Positions 37,061 through 48,522 are shown, counted from the first letter of the stretch. The stretch: DNA of 64,000 nucleotides from Circinella umbellata (GCA_025093555.1 JAIWNF010000001.1:434001-498000); one strand, 5' to 3'. Numbers and translations are program-made. The notes: generated by a model not told the origin, from the sequence alone.

Positions 37061-38177
37061 TCAACGGGCAGGACCGAGTCGTAAAGATACTGGCATACCT
37101 AATAAATTAGGTGATACGTGGTTTGCTCGGGGCCTTCGGCCCGCAGTTCGTTGCTTTGCTCTATTCGAATTAACGGGATTGTTCCGACGTTTCATGGATG
37201 TTACTTTTGATCCTGGTATCCGTGGTATGTGTTGTTGCTGTTGCATATTTTGTTTCTGCTGCATCAATTGTTGCTGCTGTAACTGTAATAGTTTTTTATG
37301 GTTGTTAATTTGTTGCTGTCGTCGCATTGCCTGTCGTAAAGCTAATGAACTCCAATGAGCAGGTGGTGATGGTGGAGGACCAAGATCCTGCTGTTGTTGT
37401 CGAGGTTGATTGTATTGCTGTTCTAGATCTTTGTTTTGATTATGTTGATTATGTTGATAGTGCTTTTTAACTTCTTCAGACAATGATCCCACTTTTGTTT
37501 GCGGCTGTTGTTGATCAAATGAAAAAGACGTAGGAGTTGATGGTGTAACCAGTATAGTCATTTGCTCATCCCCTAGTGAATTGATGCGAGTTGTAATGTT
37601 ACGCAGCTGCTCTGCGAGCATTCGATTGTCAGACTGGAGAATTTAATAGGAGAAACATACAGATTGTCAATCTTATTATCAGAATACCAAAAAAAAAATG
37701 TTATGAAAAGATTGAATATTAGAAACTTACGTGCCGAATTGTACGAGGAGTAAACTGTTGATCCGTACCAACATGTCCCATATGTTGAAAATTCGATGGT
37801 TTTCCAATAATACTTTTCGTAACTCGCTTATATTTGGCATTACGTTTAACGGAGATACTTTTGACATTATGCTTTTTTCCCTTTAGTTTTTTTTTCGTTT
37901 TCTGTTGCTGCTGGGGCTGTTGACCATTATTATAATTGTTTACATTATCGTCACCATAGATGTCATGGGTATCATTACGATGATTAAGTTGCTGCGGTAA
38001 TAAAGCCGATAAGCGCATCTTTCGTCGTTTTTTAAAGTTGTGATTTCCATCGACTAAAGCTGGTTTAAGAATACCTTCTTCGTCATTCTTTTCGCATCCC
38101 ACCGTTGCAGATGAACGTAAACGTCGATTTTTATCCAAGTCGGATTTTGTCCTCGGTTTTGAGACTGTGCCACCCAT
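37061..38177 (-). CDS. Gln-rich basic hypothetical protein with N-myristoylation-type start
   Basis: Two exons (38177-37731 and 37633-37061) across a 97-nt GTAAGT...TCCAG intron give 339 residues. The start is MGGTVSKPR: Gly2 with Ser6 and a following basic residue fits the N-myristoyltransferase consensus. Residues 47-60 are a basic cluster (FKKRRKMRLSALL) and 95-125 another (KTKKKLKGKKHNVKSI). The second exon contains a short predicted helix (NRMLAEQLRNITTRINSL), long Gln runs (QQQQLMQQKQNMQQQQ) and an Arg-rich C-terminus (NRAKQRTAGRRPRANH). Some of the Gln-rich stretches are CAG/CAA repeats. No known domain is recognised. It could be a membrane-associated adaptor or a nucleic-acid-binding protein; the sequence does not decide. 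The exon join keeps an uninterrupted frame. Confidence 0.68.
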
Positions 38178-39134
38178 AATAATTTCTTTTTTTTTTCGGG
38201 GGATGAAGGAGTAGCAAAAAAATGAATTAGTAAAAAGAAGAAAGAAAAGAACGACAAATGGGAAAATAAAAAGTATCTAAGAGCTTTGAATTGTTGGGAT
38301 TTTTTCACGTTATCACTTACTTTTGATTAAATTTAGGAAACGTTTATTCTCAAAAAGACAATCAAAAACAGTTACCTGTTTAAGATTTGTCATTGCACAG
38401 ACGCCACAACTATACGCACGATAAAAACCAAGTGTTTTTGCATAAAATAGCTGATATTTATTTTTATTTACTGAGAATATACTTTAGGCTATAACCTTGT
38501 TGAACGAGCACACGCGTACTTTTTTAATCTGATTTTCCATCATCATAAACCTGCTACCTTTATACACAGTATTATAAATCTTTGTACTACCTTTTATTAT
38601 AAATAAAAGACTTAAATTTTTCTTTCGCATTATTTTGTCATACTTTGAGTAAAGTTCTTTGTAATATTACAATAGCCACATTCATCCATTCAGAGAGTTC
38701 AAACACAGTAGCTAGAACTTTATAATAATACGTTTTGTTTATTGGCCTTTTAGCGAAACCAAAAGAATGTTGCTAATATAACTACTTTTTTTTTATTTAT
38801 TTTTGTTCATTATTGTAGCTAATTAAATGATGCCACAGCTGAATCATGCCTGACTCCTTTTACATGATTTCTCAATTAATCCTAAATATAAATATAAACT
38901 GTTTAATATCAAATATATTCACACACAATATATATATATATATATGTGTGTGTGTATTAGCTGTATCTTTGTATAGTACTAATTAACCAATTTAAAATTG
39001 AATCTATATAAGATATGAAGAGTGAAAAGTATATTACAAAAGTAGGCCTTTTTATTACACATTCATTACATACGTATCAACATAATGTCAAATCTGTATA
39101 TATTTTAATACTACATACGGCTTTCAAAATAACA
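38178..39134. other. Intergenic with palindromic microsatellite
   Basis: The 5' flank of the Gln-rich gene and the 3' flank of the first NmrA-like gene. An almost perfectly self-complementary (CA)n(TA)n(TG)n tract lies at about 38920-38955. No gene is supported. Confidence 0.5.
38920..38955. repeat. Self-complementary CA/TA/TG microsatellite
   Basis: CACACAA, then about ten TA units, then TGTGTGTGTG: the two flanks are reverse complements, so the whole tract can form a cruciform or a long hairpin. Confidence 0.7.
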
Positions 39135-40046
39135 TTATTGTAAAAATACACTCTTATTTTCTTCCACCCATTGCTCCATGGTTTGTGGTTGGCGTCCTAG
39201 TAGTATAGATATTCCTGGCGTGGTAGGTAGATTGAAAAGCATTCCAGATAACTGTATCGCGTTGAATGCAAAAAGATGTGACATACCAGTCTTTATCATC
39301 GTCTCGTAGCTTTGTACTTCGGTAATCTTTTCATAAATTATCTTCCTTCCAAGTACGCGACTAAGAATTTCTACGTGCTCTTTTGGTGTCCTTGGGTCTC
39401 CAATCAATTCATATACTGCATCGCCATGCTTCTCGATTGGATCTTGTAAAATATTGGCAGCAATTTCACCAATATCTTTGGGAGAAATCCATGGTTTTGT
39501 CTCATCTTCATTACGTATATCCACTATTTTATTGCCAGTCTTGACAGTATGCACATCGCCACCATGCATAATGATTTGATTAGTCATAAAATACGCTGGT
39601 CTCAGTGTCACAAATCCTTTTCGGTTTGGAATAGTGAGGATGCTTTCCTCCACTTTGCGACCAACGGGGCTAGTAATTGCTGCGCGCCACGGTGTGGATG
39701 CCACAATACCACAGAGAAACACAATTTGCTGGACACCAGCAATATAAGCTCTTTCAGCAAATGCTCTTGTGGTACTTACAATAGTCTCAAAATCCAAAAG
39801 ACAGATAACAAAAAACATACGCGAATGACCAGCAATAGAATTCTCAAAAGGTTTTAGATCGCTGTAATCGCCTTGAACAATTTCCACTTTGCCGTCTGGT
39901 TGACCACCATAAAGTTCATGGATCTTGGCTGGAGATCGGGTGTAAAATGTTAATGCTACCTTTGGGTTAGCAAGTAGTTTATATACAAGGGGTTTTCCAG
40001 TATTCCCAGTCGCCCCAATGAGAAATATTCGTTCTTCATACATCAT
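39135..40046 (-). CDS. NmrA-like NAD(P)-binding protein, copy 1
   Basis: A single-exon frame of 303 residues. The Rossmann loop GATGNTG lies at residues 11-17 (IFLIGATGNTGKPLV), followed by a conserved FYTRSPAKIHELYGG strand-turn that contacts the cofactor phosphate in NADP-preferring relatives. Other shared features are VEIVQGDYSDLKPFENSIAG, FVTLRPAYFMTNQ, PWISPKDIGEIAANILQDP, YELIGDPRTPKEHVEILSRV and the C-terminal LLGRQPQTMEQWVEENK. The family (NmrA-like, near ergot alkaloid EasG-type reductases) includes NADP-dependent reductases and redox sensors; the substrate is unknown. It differs from copies 2 and 3 by an extra initiator Met and unusual MFFVICLLDFETIV and FLCGIVAS stretches where the others have LFLLxQ and ISGLGS-like sequence, so it may be diverging. 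Confidence 0.87.
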   Translation of the reverse strand: MMYEERIFLIGATGNTGKPLVYKLLANPKVALTFYTRSPAKIHELYGGQPDGKVEIVQGDYSDLKPFENSIAGHSRMFFVICLLDFETIVSTTRAFAERAYIAGVQQIVFLCGIVASTPWRAAITSPVGRKVEESILTIPNRKGFVTLRPAYFMTNQIIMHGGDVHTVKTGNKIVDIRNEDETKPWISPKDIGEIAANILQDPIEKHGDAVYELIGDPRTPKEHVEILSRVLGRKIIYEKITEVQSYETMIKTGMSHLFAFNAIQLSGMLFNLPTTPGISILLGRQPQTMEQWVEENKSVFLQ

Positions 40047-40865
40047 GGTTGTTGTTGTAGTGAAAATAATTAAATAAACAATAAGTTCATATTAATAGTC
40101 ATTATGGTTATTTATATGTAAAAGAGGATTACGTATCATATCTTTAATTGGTAATTAATGTGATGTCGTAAGAGGCGATTGCTATTCAAGGACGTACAAG
40201 TCATCAAATCTTCTGACTGTATTTTTAATTGGGATGCTTGAATGGTGCGACATGAACGAGAGGATACGTATCCCTTTTTTTTTTCTACTGAAAGCCCCAG
40301 ACTTGTCTAAATAATCGTCAATTTATTTTTTGGCTAGTCAATTCAAGCAACAAAAAAGCCTGGATATGAAGAAATTGGGAGAGAACTGATTTTACATTAT
40401 AATGAGGCTCATAATATACATCCCAGTCATTACATAATAAACCTATCTTCTAAAATAAGTTGTGAACACCAATATAGCAAACTCAAACACATTTGCGTAT
40501 AATTCAACTATAGGTATAACGAAGTTATCGTCTGCGCCTTGGTGCATAAAGTATAAACAGTCGGTACAACGGGAAGAAGAGAAAAAAACTTTTTTTGATC
40601 TGTGAATATTCCCCATATGTAACAACTTTAGAGCTGTAAAAGTGCGATTTGCAGCAGGTTCAAAGCAAGCAATAATACGTAATAATAATAATAAATAGTG
40701 AGTAAATGAGTAAATGAGTATGAGAAAGTTATAAGAATTCTGAATTGAACTTCTAATTTATTTAACAGCTAGAAAAAAATAGATAATTCTTTTATTTAAT
40801 TTTTTTCAAGAATGCATTTACAGCAAAAATTACTACTGGCCATTTGTCAGACTTTATCACCTATA
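40047..40865. other. Intergenic between NmrA-like copies 1 and 2
   Basis: No supported gene. There is an (AAT)n-like tract near 40680-40696 followed by a GAGTAAAT tandem. The 60-codon minus-strand frame at 40443-40625 has no recognised family. Confidence 0.5.
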
Positions 40866-41759
40866 CTATGAAAAGGCAGACTTATTTTTTACGATCCATT
40901 GCTCCAGTGTCTCTGGCTGGCGACCGAGAAGAATTGATAGTCCCGGTGTTCTTTTTGAGGTATATTGTCCAAAATAAACATATAAGTATGCAACAGTATG
41001 AGGCACACCACCTTGCTTCGTCATTGCTTCGTAAAGTTGCTCTTCAGAAATTTTTTGATAGGTGATAGTCTTACCCAGTACACGACTAAGTATTTCGGCA
41101 TGTTCTGTAGGTGTTCTTGGATCACCGATCATTTCATATACAGCATCACCGTGTTTTTCGATAGGCTCTTGTAGAATGTTAGCAGCGAGTTCACCAATAT
41201 CATTAGGGGAAATCCAGGGATTAAGTTGATCCGGTTCACGAGTAGCAAATATCATATTGAATTTTTTGGCGTTGTCTGCGTCTCCACCTGGCATCAACTG
41301 GTTAGACATAAAATTTGCAGGACGAAGCGTTACCACGGCTTTTCGATTTGGTATATCAAGTACAGCTTTCTCAAATGGCACAGTACTGTGAATTGTAGAT
41401 CTCCAGGGCATCGATGCTGTTATACCTGAATTGATGACTATTTGCTTCACACCAGCATTGTAGGCCTTTTCTGCAAATCCTCGAGCAATATTTGAATAGT
41501 CAAAATCTGGGACCTGAAGCAAAAGAAACAAACGAGTGTGACCAGAAATGGCTTGCTCAAATGGTTTCTGGTCGGCATAATCACCTTGGACAACCTGTAC
41601 CTTTTCATCGGTTTGTTCACCAAAAAGTTCTTGAATCTTTGCTGGAGACCTTGCATAAAGTGTCAACGTCACATTTGGATTAGCTAACAAGCTACGCACC
41701 AAAGCCTGGCCAACATTTCCTGTTCCGCCAATGATGAAAATTTTTTCTTGATAAACCAT
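40866..41759 (-). CDS. NmrA-like NAD(P)-binding protein, copy 2
   Basis: A single-exon frame of 297 residues. The cofactor loop reads GGTGNVGQALV (residues 11-21), and the second strand LYARSPAKIQELFGEQ. The protein shares VVQGDYADQKPFEQAISGHT, VTLRPANFMSNQ, PWISPNDIGELAANILQEP, YEMIGDPRTPTEHAEILSRVLG and LLGRQPETLEQWIVKNK with copies 1 and 3. Predicted role is NADP(H)-dependent reductase or sensor; substrate unknown. It is oriented like copies 1 and 3, about 820 bp from copy 1 and 1.9 kb from copy 3, each with its own A+T-rich promoter region, so the genes are probably transcribed separately. No intron or frame break is seen, so it appears functional. Confidence 0.9.
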   Translation of the reverse strand: MVYQEKIFIIGGTGNVGQALVRSLLANPNVTLTLYARSPAKIQELFGEQTDEKVQVVQGDYADQKPFEQAISGHTRLFLLLQVPDFDYSNIARGFAEKAYNAGVKQIVINSGITASMPWRSTIHSTVPFEKAVLDIPNRKAVVTLRPANFMSNQLMPGGDADNAKKFNMIFATREPDQLNPWISPNDIGELAANILQEPIEKHGDAVYEMIGDPRTPTEHAEILSRVLGKTITYQKISEEQLYEAMTKQGGVPHTVAYLYVYFGQYTSKRTPGLSILLGRQPETLEQWIVKNKSAFS

Positions 41760-43625
41760 GGTAGTTGTTGTTTGATCAGGTCAAATTCTTCAAATCTAAT
41801 TTCTTGCAGCGTTTATATATCTTACGCGAATAAGCTTCTATCTAAATGCGGTAATAATTCGTCCCATTACGTGCTGCTATAAATGGTTGATTTGTTAATA
41901 CTCAGATAGGGGAAAAACGTAAAACTCTATGTATGAAGTGTATGACTTCCAATGTTACAAAAATAAAGGGACATTCAACCCACTTTCTTAAAAAAGATAA
42001 AATAACTAGTATAAATTCTAACATTAATAACGGGTAAAAGAAAAACAACAATAACCCCTGTTTTACCATATATGTGGCCCAGAAATAATTTGCTTATATT
42101 TTCTATATCGTGCTTCCTCTAGTAAACTTTTACGTATTTTATGTAGTGTGAATAAAGAAGTAGATACTAAAAGAGAACTTCTAAATCTCTCCATCGAATA
42201 ACATTACATTTTTGAACAATTGTCTGTAGCCACAATTGCTGTTTCCTGAAACAACTAAGCTTCGTATATCTTTATTGTTGTGTCGTACAAGCCAGTAATT
42301 TATATATGCTCCACCATTGTAACCCTTGCATGAACAACTTTTCTTATTTTTATTTTTATACACTAATATATTCTTGATATAAGAATATTCTCACAATAAT
42401 TACTTTTACGACGAATTAGTCTGATTGCATAACAATCTTATGTATAAATACCTCCTTAATAATAATAAAATAATTCAATGTAACAACTGCGCAACATTAA
42501 ACAGTCGCTGTTGCGGAATAGCTGCGGAACATTAGGAAAAGATATGAGTCAGGTACCCGAAATAATTAGAAATCTTAATGTCAAAATCTTTCAAAAGCTT
42601 TTATTGATCACTCAACACCATGATTTGGGCCCTCATTTTATCTAATAAATAATTTTAAATTATCTTCTTATTTGATTTATATATATATTATGACAGTTGC
42701 ATGAGCGTGGTAATTTGGTTTGGTGTCAACTAAATGAACGTTGTAATAGAACTCACTACATACAGTGATAATATCTACACTAAACGGCAAAAATCATGAT
42801 AATTATAATATTAAATAAATTAGTTATCTACAGAAAACATTTAAACAAATAATAAAGAGGTACTGAGCCTATTTGATATTTTTAATACGATATATAACAA
42901 CTGTAGTCCAGGTAATATTTGGAAGGGTGTAAATTCTACCGACTATAGATTTTACAGTGATTTACGGCAATGTATACTGTCACTACTTACCAGTATACGT
43001 ATGTACGTACTTTAAACTATTTTTTGTAAATATGACCAAATTCTGGATAAATAACATTACTACTTCAATACGTATTTGCAATTCGGGTGTGTATTTATGT
43101 GGTAATATTAGCAGAATATTGAATGTCTATTTGAACTTTACGATAATAATATAATAAATTACAAAATATGATAATATGTTTTTTGGATTGCAAAAGCAAA
43201 TTACGTAAGAAAATCATCAAATAAAAAAAAAACCCGCATGAGTAATAGAAAGATTTGGTAGGTAGGTAACTTGTTCGACATAGAAATCAAGACACTACTT
43301 GATAATACAAAAAGTGCATGACCAATAATAATAGCGATACGTACTATTGCTGTAAGTAAAAATAATATAGAAGAGCGACATCATGTTTGTTGATTATTGT
43401 ATTGAGCAGGCCCAAATTGCCAAATATTGTCTTAAAGACGGAGCTCAAGATACTTGACTGGGAAAATGGTCTTTGTAGTTTGAACTTTGGAGACAAAATT
43501 TACACGCGCTATTAGTACTATCACCAGAAAAGTAGAATACCAAATATACTATATAAACAAAAAGTATTCATATGAAATAAAGTTGGTTTATTGTAGACTT
43601 TGTAATTATTTACAGTGTCTTTGAA
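41760..43625. other. Intergenic between NmrA-like copies 2 and 3
   Basis: About 1.9 kb without a supported gene. The sequence between 42480 and 42540 contains a short near-repeat (TGCGCAACATTA / TGCGGAACATTA). Short frames at 42181-42363 (minus) and 42957-43154 (plus) have no recognised family. Confidence 0.5.
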
Positions 43626-44528
43626 TTACAAAAAAATCGATTTGTTCTTTTCAATCCATTGTTCCAAAGTTTCAGGTTGCCGGCCTAAGAGGATTGACAA
43701 TCCAGGGGTAACACGTTTATTTTCATATTGTGCTGTGAGAAAAACAAATGTATATGCGACAAGATGCGACATACCAGCTTGTTTAGTCATCATCTCGTAA
43801 CTTTGTTCTTCACTGACTTTCTCGTAAACAATCTCTTTACCAAGTAGGTGACTGAGAATTTCCGCATGTTCTTTTGGTGTTCTAGGATCACCAACCATTT
43901 CGTATACCGCATCACCATGCTTTTCGACTGGATCTTGTAAAATGTTGGCAGCAAGTTCACCAATATCGTCTGGGGAAATCCATGGCTTGAAACTATCTAT
44001 TTCACATGAGTCGATAATCTTGTTGTAGTTTTTGACGGAGAATGCATCACCTAATGTTTGATTGGACATGAAGTAAGCAGGTCTGAGAGTAACGAAGTTT
44101 TTACGGTTTGGAATGGAGTCTATTCCACTCTCCCAGCTGTAACCTAGATTAGTGACCATGTTACTACGCCAAGGCATGCTTGAACCTAAACCAGAAATAA
44201 GCACAATTTGTTGGACGCCAGCTGCATAAGCCGTCTCGGCAAAGCTACGTACATTGTGAGTATTTCCTTGGAAACCTGGTGTTTGGACCAGAAGAAAGAG
44301 ACGTGTATGGCCGGTAATAGAGTCTTTAAAAGATTCTTGATCGTCATAGCCCCCTTGAACAATTTTTAATTTACCCTCAGATTGATCTCCATAGAGTTCT
44401 TGGACCTTGGCTGGTGTTCGTACATATAAAGTCAATGCCACCTTGGGATTGACAAGTAGTTTTTGCACAAGAGGTTTTCCGATGTTACCCGTTGCACCAA
44501 CCAGAAAAATTCTTTCTTCGTGCACCAT
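43626..44528 (-). CDS. NmrA-like NAD(P)-binding protein, copy 3
   Basis: A single-exon frame of 300 residues. The glycine loop is GATGNIGKPLVQKLL, and LYVRTPAKVQELYGDQ marks the cofactor-specificity turn. Downstream landmarks are IVQGGYDDQESFKDSITGHT, IVLISGLGSSMPWRSN, VTLRPAYFMSNQ, PWISPDDIGELAANILQDP, YEMVGDPRTPKEHAEILSHLLG and LLGRQPETLEQWIEKNK. It is closest to the reconstructible text of the broken plus-strand copy at 45.2 kb, with which it shares a 677-bp divergent upstream region. Likely an NADP(H)-dependent reductase or sensor with unknown substrate; the gene appears intact. Confidence 0.9.
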   Translation of the reverse strand: MVHEERIFLVGATGNIGKPLVQKLLVNPKVALTLYVRTPAKVQELYGDQSEGKLKIVQGGYDDQESFKDSITGHTRLFLLVQTPGFQGNTHNVRSFAETAYAAGVQQIVLISGLGSSMPWRSNMVTNLGYSWESGIDSIPNRKNFVTLRPAYFMSNQTLGDAFSVKNYNKIIDSCEIDSFKPWISPDDIGELAANILQDPVEKHGDAVYEMVGDPRTPKEHAEILSHLLGKEIVYEKVSEEQSYEMMTKQAGMSHLVAYTFVFLTAQYENKRVTPGLSILLGRQPETLEQWIEKNKSIFL

Positions 44529-45205
44529 GTTTGTTTGTTAGGGAAGAAGTAATTTGATAAAAGAAAAACGAACTAATGTTTTTAATAGTTAGACAGCATT
44601 TATATTTAAATAATGTGGTATTGTTATTATAAGCCTTACGTGATTTTCCAAACGGGGGCAAAATTGAGTCGTAATAGTTGGTCGGGGCTCTGATTCTTAA
44701 ACAAAATCATGTTACATCCATCCAGCGATAGAATAGGTTGTATCTATATCCCACTTGTATTAATATTCTATCATATCTTTTTTGCTTAATAATATACGTG
44801 TCGTGTATACTAAAACAAAACAGCTAAATATGCTATCCGAATTAACATTTTCCTCCTAAACATTGAATACTATATTAATTCTGATTTACAAGTTGATCTG
44901 CTAACAGTTTATGGTCCAAAAATCAATCATATTTGGACTTTTTCACACCATAATAAGATAGTATAAACTAAACCTATTTTGTGAAAATTACTACGTGTTT
45001 CGTATACCTCGTATGGTCCTAAAGTCTCGCATTCGAGAAGCATATACCGTACTTATCAGTTCCTGTATTATAAACAGTTTATGTTTTGTTGGAATCGGAT
45101 GGATTTACCCGATATACAGATTTTTCGGATAATTGATTGCCTAAATCCGACTCTGATTTTTGAAAGGCATACGATACATAAACATACATCACAAAATAGT
45201 GTGTC
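44529..45205. promoter_or_regulatory. Divergent upstream region of NmrA-like copy 3 and the pseudogene
   Basis: A 677-bp A+T-rich interval from which copy 3 reads leftward and the broken copy reads rightward. No specific factor site can be named. Confidence 0.35.
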
Positions 45206-46173
45206 ATGAGGGGACCCGTTTCACAAAAAGAATCAAACTCAGCAACGGCTTATGTTCGATCAGTTGAAAAGGCTCAACAATTATTTTGCAATCCTTCCAA
45301 TTTGATCCAAGGAGACTATACTGATTTACCAATGTTTGAAAAGTCAATTTCTTGTCATTCACGTTTGTTTTTGATAGTTCATGATTCCGAAATTCATGTT
45401 ACACCGAAGTATACAGTTGGATTGGGTGAACATGCTCACGCTGTTGATATATTTCGGAAAATTGTGTTAGTGTCTGGTTTTTAGGTGGCATTCCCTTATG
45501 GAAGATCGTTTATCGGTGACGCTTCGTACAAATCAAAAACGGATATTGCTGCTATTTCTAATCATGGTATTTTAGTAACATTAAGACCTTCAATTCTTAT
45601 GACGCATCATCTTTGGTAAATGTCTTTTAATACTAAAAATTATTAATTAGTAACCAGGAGAATCCAAACATTTTTTTTTATAGAATGAACATATTATGCT
45701 GATTTATTTTTCCTTTTTATTTTTATAGGATTGTAATACATACAATTAAAACACTAATTGTACGTACGTATTACTGGCTCTCTCGATTCTAATTTGAAAG
45801 AACCCTGGATTTCTTCAGATGATTCCGGTACAGTAGCTGCCATAATTTTGCAAGATCTAACTTCTAAACATTGTGATGAAGTATAAGAAATGAATGATGA
45901 TGTTAAAACGTCTCAACAACGCGTAGCATTGATTTCCAAGATGCTAGGTTAAGAAATAAAATACATCCAGCTCACAGATCAAGAGCGGTATGACTATCTC
46001 ATCAAGAAACCTCATTTATGGAGCATGTCAAAGCCTATGATTTGATACTTAACCTATGGTACAGCGAAATCAAAGTATTACTTGGTTTACCCTTGCTTCT
46101 TGGATAAGAGCCCAAAACATTAGAAGAATGGTTTGAAAAGAACAAAGCTGTTTTTTTTGTAAATATGAATTAA
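45206..46173 (+). pseudogene. Broken NmrA-like paralogue (copy 4)
   Basis: Remnants follow the order of the intact family on the plus strand: AYVRSVEKAQQLF, LIQGDYTDLPMFEKSISCHS, RKIVLVSGF, VTLRPSILMTHH, EPWISSDDSGTVAAIILQDL, LISKMLG and finally EPKTLEEWFEKNKAVFF to the last stop at 46171-46173. The N-terminal glycine-loop exon is missing: the first recognisable residues correspond to about residue 20 of the intact copies. Stops interrupt the frame at 45482-45484 and after HHLW, SKHCDEV, KMLG, KPMI and LLLG, and at least one frame change lies near 45620-45770. It is inverted relative to copies 1-3 and is clearly dead. Confidence 0.85.
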
Positions 46174-48022
46174 CTTATTGTATAATATTATTGTGTAATA
46201 AGCATATAGGAAACCATAATCCAGGAACACTATAACCTCATAAGTGAAGCTGCTTTTTTTTTACGTACCCCCTAGAATAAACATATCTTATATTTCACAA
46301 TCTTGTCAATGTGTTGTCTGATGAAAAACTTGGTGTACTTCTGTATATTGTATAGAGTAAAACTGTGTAGTATGTAGATCTTTTGCATATAATCAAATAG
46401 GGTATTCGTTGTGCCTAAAATCGGGTATGGATGAAACTAAAAAAAGGCGAAAGTTATATAATATATACATACAGACTTAATTGTGAATAACTTTTTTGTT
46501 TGGATAATTTAGGACGAAAGATACTTTGGAATACGTATTGAATTACCCTACTATTTCTCCACAAAAAATAAAAAAGAAAAAGAAAAAAAAGACATATTAC
46601 AATACTTAGAGTACAGAACTTATTGAAAATACTAAATATCAAGAAGAGCTAAGATTATTTGTGCGAAAGTTATTCTAACGGTGTGAGAAAAGAAAAATAA
46701 TACTAAGGCAATACAGAGTTGATAAGAATAAGAACATTTGAAATTTGTACGCAGAGCAATAAGCAAATGTAAAGTGAAAAAAGCTAGATACTATCTATGC
46801 ACAACAAATTAGAATGAAACTTGTTGAGCAACAGAAAATTCACGTGAACTTTATTAACAGATGTAATTCTGGTCGAAATAGTGGAGAAATAATGCGTAGA
46901 CATGTGTTATAAGCTGTAAATCGTCTCTCTTGCTCTTTTTTTTTAATTTATTTTCTAACATATATCATTATTCACATGTATGTATATAATAAAGTAAAGT
47001 TGCTACATCTGTAATGCAAATATCAAGCTTACGTAGACTATTACATTTTATTAAATTACAACTTTATACAAAAATCCTGAAAATAAATCATTGCAAACCT
47101 ATATGTATCATATAAAAAAGCAAAGTGACAATTTAATAGAAATAACAAAAAAGAGGGATTAGCCAATTTACTTTGATCAGATAAATAGATCATTTTCGAT
47201 AAATTCTTCATTTATCCATAATAAAAACGAAAAAACATGTCGCTACGTGGAAAGGTGTAAAAAAAGCTTGAAATGATGGAACCAGTTTGCCTTTTCTTGA
47301 AGCATAGGTTACTTTTTTTTTCTTTGGTTATTATTCTGGTAGGGCATTACAGAATGATTATATACAATCAGTTAGATTATATGATAACGCAAAAGGTGAA
47401 TGAGGAAGCTGACATACATTGTTGCCCTCTACTTTTTTATTATTTGCCTTTTATTTTCTTTCTTTACCAATCACTCTCACGATAAAGAGCAACAAATAAC
47501 TACGTAGTATTTATACATGTATATTTTTGTATTGCAAAATAAACGAAGAAAAAATGGTTACACAATAAAAAAAATTGCATGAAAATTATCTGATATTTAC
47601 ATATAGTTTGTTCTTTGTAGAGAAAAGTCTTATAATTATACATGGTATATCCCTAGAGTAGTATAAATAATTAATATTTTATGTCTTAATGTCCTTGATA
47701 AAATAATTACATACCGCGTTTTTCTTTATTTCCTACAATAACAAATTAGAATTTGTCTTTTATACTATACTTCGACATAATTAGTTGTTGCGTAATACGA
47801 AGGTTTCTTATTAGCAAAGGCTGTTAATTAGGCAAAATATTCAATACTGGTCTATCATATGAGTAGAGTGATTACAGTAATAACCTTCACCGCAGGTTAC
47901 TTTTTCATAATAGATTATATTATTGTAATGGCACACAGAGAAATAAAAAAGGTAAAAGCAATTCTCATATATAAAGCGACTGTTAAACTGTGAAAAAAAA
48001 GATAAACTTTTTTTTACGTACG
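46174..48022. other. Gene-free A+T-rich stretch left of the CACTA-like element
   Basis: No supported gene. The small frames at 46454-46642 and 47273-47485 are hydrophobic, homopolymer-driven and unrecognised. Confidence 0.55.
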
Positions 48023-48519
48023 CACTGTGCCCAATTCCATCCTTGAAAAATTAATTTTCAAGGATGAACAAAGAAGCATTGGATGTTTAAACATTTTCGA
48101 GAGTCAATCCTTTGAATTTCATCCTTTGATCCTTGAACTAGAACCAGAGAAATTTGCCGCTTTCAAGAGTTAATCCTTGAATCTCATCCTTTGATCCTTT
48201 AACTAGACTGAGAGAATATTCTCCTAATACCTCAAAAATCATACAACAATGCTATAAAATAGCACATTTAATAAAACATGTTAAACTATAACAAATTAAA
48301 TAAGTAAATGAAGATAGAAGCATTTGATCTTTTTGTTTTGTTTAATTTTAGTTTATTTCCACAAAAAAGCTTCAGCTATTGCTTTTCAAGGATCCATTCT
48401 TGAGTCTAATTCTTTGATCCTTTAAACTTTCAAGAAAAAGGTTCGGTCGCTATTTTAAATTCCTACAACCTTTTTCTAGCAGTTGATCCTTGAATTCAAG
48501 GATGGAATAATGCACAGTG
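48023..48519. mobile_element. Complete non-autonomous CACTA-like transposon (MITE), 497 bp
   Basis: The left end CACTGTGCCCAATTCCATCC and the right end (read on the minus strand) CACTGTGCATTATTCCATCC form imperfect terminal inverted repeats continuing into CTTGAA. Both ends are flanked by ACG (48020-48022 and 48520-48522), a 3-bp target duplication as expected for the CACTA/CMC superfamily, whose ends begin CACT. The interior carries many copies of ATCCTTGAA / TTCAAGGAT in both orientations (near the ends and at about 48098-48210 and 48385-48440), typical of subterminal transposase-binding repeats. There is no coding frame, so it depends on a transposase encoded elsewhere. Confidence 0.82.
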
Positions 48520-48522
48520 ACG

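Noticed and set aside
42181..42363. Short frame sharing YNGGA with the 179-codon frame at 11824-12363
   Set aside because: A five-residue match in biased sequence is not evidence of relationship.
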